DNA of 64,000 nt from Arachidicoccus ginsenosidivorans. Its GTDB lineage: Bacteria; Bacteroidota; Bacteroidia; Chitinophagales; Chitinophagaceae. The DNA is taken from the NCBI RefSeq assembly GCF_007971385.1, contig NZ_CP042434.1:1-64000 (forward strand), given 5' to 3'. Position 1 is the stretch's first letter, and every line of letters starts with the position of its first letter. The notes beneath the pieces are model-generated. The model did no database searches, was not told the DNA's origin, and was given only the letters and a program-made list of their open reading frames with translations. The position numbers were made by a program, and so were the translations under genes. Positions 44,401 to 53,092 of this stretch are shown here, one piece after another.

Positions 44401-44470
44401 CGCAAAAAAAACATACGAAGGACTTCTTTGGGATACCTATAAGCATGGATTTTAAATAAAAATCAGCCAT
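41436..44470 (-). CDS. GH63-like (alpha/alpha)6-barrel glycosidase with N-terminal beta domain (one frame break)
   Basis: About 1,010 residues if read through. The N-terminal part (42821-44470) has a signal ('CFFCGLFLCALQPQKTYAQ') and a large beta-sandwich domain. The C-terminal part (41436-42809) is a helical-barrel hydrolase like GH63/MGH1-type enzymes: 'TPGKWWNSIYTWDLGFIAEG', 'SGGWDDYPAQVAVHRG', 'GYWNGKVWMPHQWFMWKTML', 'YDCLEYFSPTTGRGGG'. The break is at 42823-42824, an AA pair (TT on the coding strand). One more T gives 'LGDNYLKATLMTNVTYPIYT'. This is a short run, so two separate adjacent genes cannot be excluded, although neither half looks complete. It probably removes alpha-linked glucose or a related sugar; specificity unknown. 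Confidence 0.8.
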
Positions 44471-44535
44471 ATCTAATCAATCATCTCATGATTTTACAAG
44501 TGGCTCAATGCCAATTATTATTATTGATTTCTTCT

Positions 44536-47500
44536 TCATTGAACCTTGGTTGTTTGTGGTCCTAAATAAGAAGGTTTTAAACCGCCAAGGTCAATTACAA
44601 TTTTTTGCACAACAATACCGGGATCACCTGTAATAATCTTCAAGGTATGTTTCCCTGGCTTATCGATATACAAGGTAGAGACATTGACAGCTGCATTTCG
44701 CTGAACATGAGTGGCCCAAGTTTGTGAATATTCAGGGGCGGAGGAAGAAGGATAGTCCACTGCACCATCATCTATTGTAACACCATAGGCTGTCTGGACC
44801 GTGGAAATCTCATGAAATCCAAAATCTCTGTTTGAACTTAATGGAAAGGTAGGTAGCACATAGGTATAGACTTTTACCATGCCTCTATGAAAGGTATAAA
44901 AGTCATACTGTAAATTGGGCGCATTGGTATATTTTGGGTTAATGACTGGCAAAATAGGACTTCCCATCATTACAGATGTGTCTGCATAGCCTAAATCATT
45001 AATCAGCTGCATTTTTACACCGCGGGTTTCTACTTTACGGGTAAAACCGGCTGCCGGAATGGACACAACTCCATTTTGTTCTACATATAATCCCTTTAAG
45101 CTATCCAGACTTACGGCTGGCGCGTTTGCGGCCACCATAATTTGTTGATGACCGCTTTTTGTGATTAGATCAATCATTGCAGTCTGTCTACCTTTTGCTT
45201 TAAACTGATCCCAGTCTACCTGAACGTCTATTTTTTGTTGATTTGTAACTTTACCTGCATGACTACTTAGCTTAATCCACGGCGCACTGGCCTTGGCAGA
45301 CCAGGTTAAAGGGGTCATTCCGGTATTGTAGAGTACAAAATAATGGGATTTTTTAGCGAGCTTATCAAAGGTCGGCAGGATATTATTATATCCGTCAACA
45401 CCAGTAGCTCCTGCCCCTTGGGCTTTTATTTTCAGTTGTCCAGTGGTTGGCAGGGACAGCGTTTTGAGTTTGGGCTTTTCAAAATATGAGGCCGTTACGC
45501 CATTGACCAGAGAAATTACATGATTCCATTTACCATTTAGTAATTGGTTATAGCCAGCTGTCACCAATTTTAAGCTGTCATAGATAATATCTACCTGTTT
45601 TTTTAACTCATTAGCCGCACTGTTCCCTTCATAATAATAATGTTTTTGCCTTTGCGCTGTGAGCCACATTCTATTCATCAGGCTGGCGCCTGTTACAGGA
45701 TAAAGTACCAGCTCATAAAAAGAAGGCTTATAAGCGGCAGGAAGCTGGTTATAAATATCCGTAGCTCGCCGCTGAATTTTCAGGTAGTCCTGGATCCTGT
45801 TTTCTGCTTCATTATAACTGGCAAAGGAATACTCCGTTTCTGTCGGAATTTCTCTTGTATGTTTATTAGAATTCCACTCAAAGCCCCAGGCCATGGCCTC
45901 TGGCTTTTTGGAAAATGCCAGCCTGATATATTCTTTGGTAATATGATCCAACTGTTTAAAGTATTTTTCGCCGTAAATTTCTGAGAGCCATTTTGCCTGA
46001 AAAGATGGGGCATTTTTAAAGCTAAAGCTGTCCAGCTGATAGGCCATACTTAAAAATTGAGTCACTGGCGCTTCACAGGATTTGATATCACCGGCATTTA
46101 GTAGCCAATATCTGTCGGCTCCTGTCAGATAAGCCTTATGGAGCTCTTCGTACATTAAATTAGGGGGTGTTGATGCGATCCACAGATAATCATGGGGCAT
46201 GCCAAGGTAAGAGGCGTGGTAATATACCCCGGAGCCACCGGAGCGTTTCCGCTCCGTCTCATTAGAGAGTTGTTTCATATAGCCAAAATTATCGTCTGGC
46301 CATACAATGGTTACTTCGTCTGGTATTTTTAGCCCTGCATTATAGATAGACAGTACTTCTTTATAGGGTACAAAGATCTGTGGAATATCTGCCATGGGGG
46401 TATCTATATGTTTTTTTAGTAGGTTGCGCTGGTCCTGCATGGCTTCGTCTACTAATTTAACTCTTTCTGACATCGGGTAATCGCCCTGCATTTCCTTATC
46501 ATGCAACCCTCTTAAGGCGAGAGTCCAGACATTCTCATATGGGGCATTTTCGCTGACCCTTTTGTCCAGCACTTTTAATATACCTTCCCGATTGGTCTTA
46601 TAATCCCACTTTCCCATGGTCTTTGTATCCCACTCAGAGGCATTATTGAAAAGTAGCGGTTCAGGATGGGTGGATCCCATCACAATACCAAAGCTGTCAG
46701 CAATGACTTTGTTTTCAGGGTACTTATTAAATGCGCTGGAGCCCGGATGCATGGCTGGACACAGATAATTGGCATTAAGTCTTAATAATAGCTCAAAAAC
46801 AGCCTTATAAGTCTTTGGACCAATGTTTTGCTTTGGATCATAGGTGTTTTTAGCCCATGGACGCAGTCCCCAGTCTTCATCATTGATAAAGACGCCTCTA
46901 TATTTTACCGATGGCTTAGGGGAAATATAATCCTTAACGGCCAAACTAATATTAGCGCGTTTTGTTACAGGAACATCTGCCCAAAAATACCAGGGAGAAA
47001 CGCCAATCGCCTTTGAAATAGAAAACAGGCCATAGGCGACCGCCCGGCGGTCGCTACCTACAACGACCAGTGCTTGTTTGATATGCTCAAAGGGGTTATT
47101 TACGATAAAAATACCATAACGCTCCCACTGTCCTTCTAAGGAATCTGTGTTTATTTTCCCTGCTTTTTCCAGCCTTTTGATCCAACGATTGCCCTCAAGC
47201 GTACCTGCAATGACCACATTTGGGGCAAGGGGTAGCTCGTGATTGATTTTTGCTATTTTGCCTGTTACACGTTCAATATCCTCGGCAAATAGACGGGTAT
47301 AGGTACTGACCGCAGCCTGGTCCTGGCTATCTTCCAGCAACTGGGCCCGGGTCAGATCAAAAGTTTCGGCTGGTTGACTGCTATGCTGCTGGCCGGCTGG
47401 CGTAGTATTTGACAAGCTTACCTGTGCATGACTTATTTGCGTACCTGCGCAAATAAGCAAAGCAGCCAAAAGCATCGCTTTTGCCTTTCGTTGCATGCTG

Positions 47501-47676
47501 CCACCTTTGCCTAATACGTTAGATACATTAACAGGACCTGATTTGCCTTCTGACGCTATTCTAGCCCCTGTAGCCATTTGGCCCAATTTAAGATAATCCT
47601 CCAGTTCCATTTCCCTTTCTGCTTTCACTTCTAATGCTACATCCATTTTCATTCTATCTATACACCTGTTATTCAT
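44536..47676 (-). CDS. GH115 alpha-glucuronidase-like enzyme
   Basis: Intact frame of 1,046 residues. GH115 enzymes remove 4-O-methyl-glucuronic or glucuronic acid side chains from xylan and arabinogalactan. Seen: 'IAKINHELPLAPNVVIAGTL', 'RAVAYGLFSISKAIGVSPWY', 'VKYRGVFINDEDWGLRPWA', 'LRLNANYLCPAMHPGSSAFN', 'IVWPDDNFGYMKQLS', 'GSGVYYHASYLGMPHDYLWI', and a C-terminal beta domain ('KPGKHTLKIITGDPGIVVQK'). The frame begins at 47676, but a signal peptide starts at Met-61 ('MQRKAKAMLLAALLICAGTQ', ATG 47494-47496), so the true start is probably 47496 and the first 60 codons are likely not translated. It lies 65 bases upstream of the GH63-like gene in the same operon. Confidence 0.92.
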   Translation of the reverse strand: MNNRCIDRMKMDVALEVKAEREMELEDYLKLGQMATGARIASEGKSGPVNVSNVLGKGGSMQRKAKAMLLAALLICAGTQISHAQVSLSNTTPAGQQHSSQPAETFDLTRAQLLEDSQDQAAVSTYTRLFAEDIERVTGKIAKINHELPLAPNVVIAGTLEGNRWIKRLEKAGKINTDSLEGQWERYGIFIVNNPFEHIKQALVVVGSDRRAVAYGLFSISKAIGVSPWYFWADVPVTKRANISLAVKDYISPKPSVKYRGVFINDEDWGLRPWAKNTYDPKQNIGPKTYKAVFELLLRLNANYLCPAMHPGSSAFNKYPENKVIADSFGIVMGSTHPEPLLFNNASEWDTKTMGKWDYKTNREGILKVLDKRVSENAPYENVWTLALRGLHDKEMQGDYPMSERVKLVDEAMQDQRNLLKKHIDTPMADIPQIFVPYKEVLSIYNAGLKIPDEVTIVWPDDNFGYMKQLSNETERKRSGGSGVYYHASYLGMPHDYLWIASTPPNLMYEELHKAYLTGADRYWLLNAGDIKSCEAPVTQFLSMAYQLDSFSFKNAPSFQAKWLSEIYGEKYFKQLDHITKEYIRLAFSKKPEAMAWGFEWNSNKHTREIPTETEYSFASYNEAENRIQDYLKIQRRATDIYNQLPAAYKPSFYELVLYPVTGASLMNRMWLTAQRQKHYYYEGNSAANELKKQVDIIYDSLKLVTAGYNQLLNGKWNHVISLVNGVTASYFEKPKLKTLSLPTTGQLKIKAQGAGATGVDGYNNILPTFDKLAKKSHYFVLYNTGMTPLTWSAKASAPWIKLSSHAGKVTNQQKIDVQVDWDQFKAKGRQTAMIDLITKSGHQQIMVAANAPAVSLDSLKGLYVEQNGVVSIPAAGFTRKVETRGVKMQLINDLGYADTSVMMGSPILPVINPKYTNAPNLQYDFYTFHRGMVKVYTYVLPTFPLSSNRDFGFHEISTVQTAYGVTIDDGAVDYPSSSAPEYSQTWATHVQRNAAVNVSTLYIDKPGKHTLKIITGDPGIVVQKIVIDLGGLKPSYLGPQTTKVQ

Positions 47677-47784
47677 ATTTATGCTATTGTACTTTTAATG
47701 CTGTAATTATTGTGACTGATATGACTGTTGTGACTTAATTGATTTTTAAAGTTTTTTTTCTCGTTTTTACTCGTTTTTTCTTTC

Positions 47785-49794
47785 TTAAGGCGCTGTAGAT
47801 AGCGCATCCATGGTAAAGTAAAGATCATAGATCCTGCCTTGATAGGTTCTAAGCCTTCCATTAAGACTGCGTCCTTGAATTTTGCCACAGGTGACATAGC
47901 CGCCTTTGATCTTTGTTAGATCGCGCTTAAGTGCTGCGGTTACAACTGGCTTTTGTTCAAACTGGATCTCCAACTGGCCTGCTTCCGTTAGTTTTAACAG
48001 CAGATGCCCTGACAAGCTGGAAATACTGTCGCTCTGATAGACTTTACCTCCAGGCAGTTGTATGCCAACTTTTCCCTCATAGGCAAAGAGTTTGAAGTGA
48101 CCAAAATAGTCAGCTACCACCCCACCCTCATTTAAATCACTTATATAAGCCGTAATATATAGTGTATGCGGGTTCCATAGTTTTTTATTAAAGGAGAGGT
48201 CGGAGGCACTACAGCCCTGCGCAATGGTATAACGATGATCAAAAAATGTTGGCAGGGTTCCTTTGAGGATCATCGCGTCCGTTTCACCTTGGCGGTCTAA
48301 CTCTTTTTTTAGTAGCGTACGTCCTCTTAATAATTCTTTTTTATAAGTGGCGTCCATGGCCAGGTTGGTAAATTCCTCCTTGTCCTTGTTTAGGTTATAA
48401 AGTCCTTCTGGTGGATGATAACTATACCGGTTAAGTAAAAACCGGGTTTGAGGGTCAGATGCAGCAGCGGCTACCCAGCTATCAAAGTAAAACTCATTGC
48501 GTTCTACCTTATCAATATGGGTGATAAAGCGCTTACCTGGATGGTAGTTTTTTATATACTGCCAGCCGTCTTGGGTTATAACAGTTCTTCCTGGGGTATA
48601 ATTGTACCAATAATGGGGTTCCATGGAGGACTCTGCAAAAATATAGTCGTGTATTTTCGTTTTGTGATTTATTAAAACGTCTTTAAAGGAGCGTCCGTCT
48701 AGTGTGTCGATCTGTTTGCCACCTGCCAGGTCGATAAGTGTGGGGGTAATATCTACCAGCGATACCAAGGCATCTGTTTGGCTTTCTTTTTCAATATGGC
48801 CGGGCCATCTGATAATCAGCGGTACATGGAGGCCCTTATCAAAAACGCTCCATTTAGCCGATGGAAACTGCGCACCTTGATCGGATGTAAAAAAAGTAGC
48901 GGTATTATTGGTCTGGCCTGCCTGATCCAGGGCATTTAATACCCGGCCCAGCATCTGGTCGGCTGCCTGGATACTCTGGTAATAAGAAGCCAGGGCACTT
49001 CTGGTTTCTTTGGTATCGGCTAAATACGCGGGAATTTTTATTTTGTTCGGATCAAAGTCTTTGTGGGGAAACCAGGGTACATGTGGTAGCCAGGGGGCGA
49101 CAATCAGACATAATGGTTGTTCTGGACGCTGCTTAAAATGGTTTTCTATCATATGAACCGACTCATTTTTGCGGTCCACTCTGTTTGTTATGGGTTCATA
49201 TTTGCCAAACTCTTTTCCGATGACTTCAAATGGGAAATTATCTAAGGGGAAGACATCGGTTTTGCCGGAGATAACCACGCGGTACCCTTGGGCTTTCATA
49301 AACTGCGCTATGTTGTTTATGCCGGGTTTTACGGTAAAGTGGTTCATCTGGGCACCGTTATGGTGGGGGTACATGCCGGTAAAAAGGGCACTTCTGCTGG
49401 GCGTACACATGGAAGACGCTGCGTAGGCATTCATGAACATCATGCCCTCTTTGGCCAGCCTGTCCATATTGGGCGTATGGACGTCTGTATTACCATAGGC
49501 GCCAACGTCCTGCATATTCAGGTCATCGGCTATAAAGATTAGTATATTGGGTTTTGTGGGTGTTTTTAGAGCGCTTTTTTGTTGTGCATTTAGTGTTTTT
49601 GTGGCTCCTGTGATAAGTAAAATCAACAGAAAATTTGCAAAATGAGCTTGTTTATATGCAAGCCTGCTACTGAAGGTTAAAATGAAATTCCTTAACTTTA
49701 ACCAAGCTATTGATTTTGAAGATATAATATCCTTTTGACTAGGCCTTGATACCACCTGAAATTTTGACTGCTCACTACTATCCTGATAATGCAT
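47785..49794 (-). CDS. Type I sulfatase (Cys-type, formylglycine-dependent)
   Basis: Intact 669-residue secreted sulfatase, first gene of the enzyme run. After a signal ('FLLILLITGATKTLNAQ') come 'PNILIFIADDLNMQDVGAYG' (metal-binding Asp pair), the active-site motif 'SSMCTPSRSALFTGMYPHH' (CxPSR, whose Cys becomes formylglycine) and 'TFFTSDQGAQF' (C-terminal metal site). The extra C-terminal region (about residues 520-669) is beta-rich with 'LHPHTLYITAYISDLNEGG'-like strands, possibly a carbohydrate-contact domain. It removes sulfate esters, presumably from a glycan that the downstream GH115, GH63-like and GH2 enzymes then degrade. A maturase (FGE or anSME) is not in the window. No convincing promoter elements were found upstream. 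Confidence 0.93.
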   Translation of the reverse strand: MHYQDSSEQSKFQVVSRPSQKDIISSKSIAWLKLRNFILTFSSRLAYKQAHFANFLLILLITGATKTLNAQQKSALKTPTKPNILIFIADDLNMQDVGAYGNTDVHTPNMDRLAKEGMMFMNAYAASSMCTPSRSALFTGMYPHHNGAQMNHFTVKPGINNIAQFMKAQGYRVVISGKTDVFPLDNFPFEVIGKEFGKYEPITNRVDRKNESVHMIENHFKQRPEQPLCLIVAPWLPHVPWFPHKDFDPNKIKIPAYLADTKETRSALASYYQSIQAADQMLGRVLNALDQAGQTNNTATFFTSDQGAQFPSAKWSVFDKGLHVPLIIRWPGHIEKESQTDALVSLVDITPTLIDLAGGKQIDTLDGRSFKDVLINHKTKIHDYIFAESSMEPHYWYNYTPGRTVITQDGWQYIKNYHPGKRFITHIDKVERNEFYFDSWVAAAASDPQTRFLLNRYSYHPPEGLYNLNKDKEEFTNLAMDATYKKELLRGRTLLKKELDRQGETDAMILKGTLPTFFDHRYTIAQGCSASDLSFNKKLWNPHTLYITAYISDLNEGGVVADYFGHFKLFAYEGKVGIQLPGGKVYQSDSISSLSGHLLLKLTEAGQLEIQFEQKPVVTAALKRDLTKIKGGYVTCGKIQGRSLNGRLRTYQGRIYDLYFTMDALSTAP

Positions 49795-50064
49795 AATTTT
49801 AATTTATAAGCCCTTGACTTGCTCCCATTTAAGCACAGCAGTATCTAAAAGCCTTTGTCGACTATAGGGATTTTCAAACTTATTGAATTTTAGCAATAGG
49901 GGTAGCGTATTATCTTCTCAAAATTTCATACAGGCATATCAAATTACATAGTAGGATTTTGGGCAAACTGAAAAATTTTGCTCAATTGAGCTAGGTAGCA
50001 GGAGTATAAGCTTGTAACCTCTTATTTTTGATAGCAATTTGGGTAAAGCAACTAAATAGTCAAC

Positions 50065-50784
50065 TCATTTGAACGCTACAATGGCAATAGCCTCTAAGCG
50101 TTTATAGAGCAGTTCAATTCTTTGAAACCCTGCCTCTTTAATATCTGAGAAAAGCTGAAACAAATTGGTGTTCAATTCAGTATATGGCCATTCATTTACG
50201 CCTGCTTTATGGCGTTCCACACGTAAATGACTGATATGATTCAGATACAGGGCTCTTGCATTTTGCGGTTGACATTGCGCCCCATTTATGGAAAGGACAT
50301 TGGTAATCCACAGGCTCCCCCCGGGAATTATTGAAGTATAGAGTTTTCTTAAAATTAATTTTCGTTCTTTCGAATCAGGTAAATAATTCATCGTCGATTC
50401 CAAAATAATTGCTTCGACGGGCCTTCGTTTGGCAATGGCGTTTATAAGGTCCGAAGGATGATTTACTGGATTGCCAGTGTTTATTAATTCAACCTGGTTA
50501 TTTAGTGTTTCTAATAGGATGCCTCGGATATCTATTAACGAAATTTGAAGATCGAGTTTGCTCGCCACAAGCCGATAAATAAATTTACTTGTCCCATAGC
50601 AAATTGAAAGTGTTGTGGATATGTTTGGATGGCATGCAAAAAAAGCATCGATCACCAGATCAAGTAAATACTCCTGTTCCTTCAAAATCCCCCTTTCCTC
50701 CTCAAAGCAACTTTTTTGCCCGGTAATCTGGTCAAAACGCGCCTTTAATTGCGCGAGTTGACATGCATCAATATTTGCATCCAT
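50065..50784 (-). CDS. Class I SAM-dependent methyltransferase-like protein
   Basis: Intact 239-residue protein. The centre resembles a Rossmann methyltransferase: a strand-turn-helix 'TLSICYGTSKFIYRLVASKL' at the motif I position, followed by 'ISLIDIRGILLETLNNQ' (acidic residue at the end of strand 2), 'VEAIILESTMNYLPDSKERK' and 'LYTSIIPGGSLWITNVLS' (the post-motif 'LxPGG'). Motif I lacks the usual GxGxG run (Tyr-Gly-Thr-Ser instead), so SAM binding is not certain. Substrate unknown. It stands alone between the sulfatase operon and the SusCD block. Confidence 0.65.
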   Translation of the reverse strand: MDANIDACQLAQLKARFDQITGQKSCFEEERGILKEQEYLLDLVIDAFFACHPNISTTLSICYGTSKFIYRLVASKLDLQISLIDIRGILLETLNNQVELINTGNPVNHPSDLINAIAKRRPVEAIILESTMNYLPDSKERKLILRKLYTSIIPGGSLWITNVLSINGAQCQPQNARALYLNHISHLRVERHKAGVNEWPYTELNTNLFQLFSDIKEAGFQRIELLYKRLEAIAIVAFK

Positions 50785-50843
50785 TAAAAATTCACATTAT
50801 ATTTATTACTATCATTTACATTGGTTAGTAAATTCATTCTACC

Positions 50844-51029
50844 TTATTCAAAAAAAAGAACATTTGCGTTGTCAAGGTCACTTACCATTTTATTATCAAT
50901 AACCTCCTTTAGCTCAATTGCCCAATCTAACATCAGGCCCTCTTCTGTCAAACGTTTAATTATTACCCGCCGCATTTTATAGATGATTATAGGTGGATAA
51001 TGCTGCGTAAGGTCATCCCTTAAAAGCAA
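50844..51029 (-). pseudogene. Possible C-terminal remnant of a Fic-domain protein
   Basis: A 61-codon frame containing 'LLRDDLTQHYPPIIIYKMRR', which resembles the segment after the HxFx(D/E)GNGR motif of Fic proteins ('...GYPPIIIxxxxR'). The catalytic motif itself is absent, and a stop lies just upstream of the resemblance. If correct, this is a leftover of a deleted Fic gene; the match is short and may be coincidental. Confidence 0.3.
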
Positions 51030-51120
51030 AACAAATTGCGCTCATCATCATCATTCATTATCATCCATTTTTACCTTATATATGGTAATTACCCTTTAAA
51101 GTTCCCACGCAAAAGTTAAG

Positions 51121-51151
51121 AAAAGGAGACTACTTTTTTTCATCTCCTTTT
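51121..51151 (-). terminator. Terminator after SusD
   Basis: Perfect 9-bp hairpin AAAAGGAGA ... TCTCCTTTT with a T-rich loop, 14 bases beyond the SusD stop at 51165. It marks the 3' end of the SusC-SusD transcript on the minus strand. Confidence 0.85.
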
Positions 51152-51164
51152 CTATGGTTTGCTA

Positions 51165-53051
51165 TTACCATCCAAAATTTTGAATCAGATTTGGATTTTT
51201 ATCAATTTCAAGTTGGGGGATTGGAAATAAATAATGCTTTTTTGTAAAGGTTCTGGTTTGAACGACTACCTTTTTATAAAAAACATCGACACCGGCCTGT
51301 TCACTTTTGGGATCTAATCCTGTCGCTTCCAGTTCCTGTTGACTCGGCCTTGCATTTAGGCCATACATCGGTCCGTTATCGACTTGTGTCCCAATCAGCC
51401 ACCTTCTTACATCCCAAAACCGGTGGTTTTCAAAAGCAAATTCGACGCGCCATTCATTATGAATCCTGGCTCTCAAGCCTTCTTTGGTATGATCCTCTGA
51501 CGTTATAGGCAATTCAGGCATGGATACCCTGTCTCTAATTTTATTTATGGCATCATAAACATCTTGTGAAGGTGCATCCAGATATTCATTCATGGCCTCT
51601 GCATAGTCAAGTAAAATCTCAGCATACCTGAAAACAGGATAGTTTCTATTAGCGTTACCTGTGTTGTGTTTTACATCTACTCTTGGATCACTCCATTTAC
51701 GCCAGTTATATCCTGTTACGCAATTGGTTCCACTTTTTGGCCAACCATCGCTTGCTCCATTATTGCCGCCGTAATAGGCAAATTTAAGTTTTCGGATATG
51801 GTTGGTAGAATCCCAATACTCATTTTGAAAGAAGATCGTTGCATAAAATCTTGGATCCCTATTTTTATACATATTAGAGACATCTTTTACCTCTCTATAT
51901 GCTTTTCCATCCCAGATTTGACCATCCCAAAACCCAGTGGAATCATATCCAGAATTAGGATCCGAAATAGGCAGGCCATTATCCATTTCGTAGCTATCCA
52001 CCATCGTCTGAAAGACGCTCAACTTTCCATTACCACTTTGTCCCGTGGCATCCTTTCCGTTGGGCAAATAATTCGCTTCCAAATTCCTTGTCGCACCAAA
52101 CATGAGAGGCAAAATAGTTTCTTTATATTCTCTGGTATAAAATAATTGTGCATAATTATCCACAGGATTTGAAGGGTCTGGATTATATAATGCATATATA
52201 CCCAAGTCCATTACTGCTTTTGCTGCATCGGCTGCTTTTTTCCATTTCTGTTTGTCATAAGTTTGTGGGAATAATTGTGTACCATCTGGGTTTTTCACAT
52301 CCGCATACATGGTATTTCCATTAAATAGAGGACTCGCTGCATACAATAAGGTTCTTGCTTTTAAAGCTAGAGCTGCTCCTTTTGTTATTCGGCCAATTTC
52401 ACTTGGGTTATTATTAAAATCCAAAGGTAAATCTGCGGCGGCCGCATCGCATTCTGCGGTAATAAATGCCACCACCGAATCAACCGGGCTTCTTAATAAT
52501 GAAGAGACTTCGCCTGCTTCATTGACATTATAAGATCTGGTAATTATTGGAACTGCGCCATATCTTCTGAAAAGTTCAAAATAACGCATGGCTCTCAAAA
52601 AGCGGGCATCTGCCTTGTAACCAGGTATTCTAGGTTTGTAATAGGACAGTTTATCTGCAGGAATCTTGGAGTTATCAATATTTTCCAAAAAAATATTGGC
52701 TATTCGAATAACCTGATAAGATGAACTCCAATTGTCTAGCGGATTGGACACGCCATTCCAGGATCCTGAATTAAACGCTAATTCTGCAGGACTTTCCCAG
52801 TGATTCATGCACTCATCTGTACAGGCATCCAGTAAAACGCCATTATATCCTCCTGTTTCAACTAAACCAAAATCCTGAATAGTTTGATTGTACAATCTGG
52901 CCCATATTTTTTCAGCATTGACAATATTATCCAGTACATCTTTGCTGGAAATTGTTTCCGCAGGCACAACATCCAGATACTTTTCACAACCACTCATGAA
53001 TAGTCCGCCCACAAGAAATAGAATAATAAATAGTGATTTATATCGATTCAT
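51165..53051 (-). CDS. SusD/RagB-family outer-membrane lipoprotein
   Basis: Intact 628-residue SusD partner of the receptor just upstream (41 bases). Lipoprotein signal 'LFLVGGLFMSGCEKYLDVVP', early SusD motif 'YKADARFLRAMRYFELFRRY', 'GRITKGAALALKARTLLYAAS', 'FRYAEILLDYAEAMNEYL', 'IHNEWRVEFAFENHRFWDVR', and the C-terminal 'YLFPIPQLEIDKNPNLIQN'. At this length it is a larger member of the family. It binds oligosaccharides at the cell surface and delivers them to SusC. No frame defect. Confidence 0.96.
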   Translation of the reverse strand: MNRYKSLFIILFLVGGLFMSGCEKYLDVVPAETISSKDVLDNIVNAEKIWARLYNQTIQDFGLVETGGYNGVLLDACTDECMNHWESPAELAFNSGSWNGVSNPLDNWSSSYQVIRIANIFLENIDNSKIPADKLSYYKPRIPGYKADARFLRAMRYFELFRRYGAVPIITRSYNVNEAGEVSSLLRSPVDSVVAFITAECDAAAADLPLDFNNNPSEIGRITKGAALALKARTLLYAASPLFNGNTMYADVKNPDGTQLFPQTYDKQKWKKAADAAKAVMDLGIYALYNPDPSNPVDNYAQLFYTREYKETILPLMFGATRNLEANYLPNGKDATGQSGNGKLSVFQTMVDSYEMDNGLPISDPNSGYDSTGFWDGQIWDGKAYREVKDVSNMYKNRDPRFYATIFFQNEYWDSTNHIRKLKFAYYGGNNGASDGWPKSGTNCVTGYNWRKWSDPRVDVKHNTGNANRNYPVFRYAEILLDYAEAMNEYLDAPSQDVYDAINKIRDRVSMPELPITSEDHTKEGLRARIHNEWRVEFAFENHRFWDVRRWLIGTQVDNGPMYGLNARPSQQELEATGLDPKSEQAGVDVFYKKVVVQTRTFTKKHYLFPIPQLEIDKNPNLIQNFGW

Positions 53052-53092
53052 AATTGAAAAAGTTTATGCTTTTTTCTAAAAAATATAATGTC

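Noticed and set aside
47496..47676. A 60-residue N-terminal extension of the GH115 enzyme
   Set aside because: A standard signal peptide begins at Met-61, so the upstream in-frame codons are probably leader sequence.
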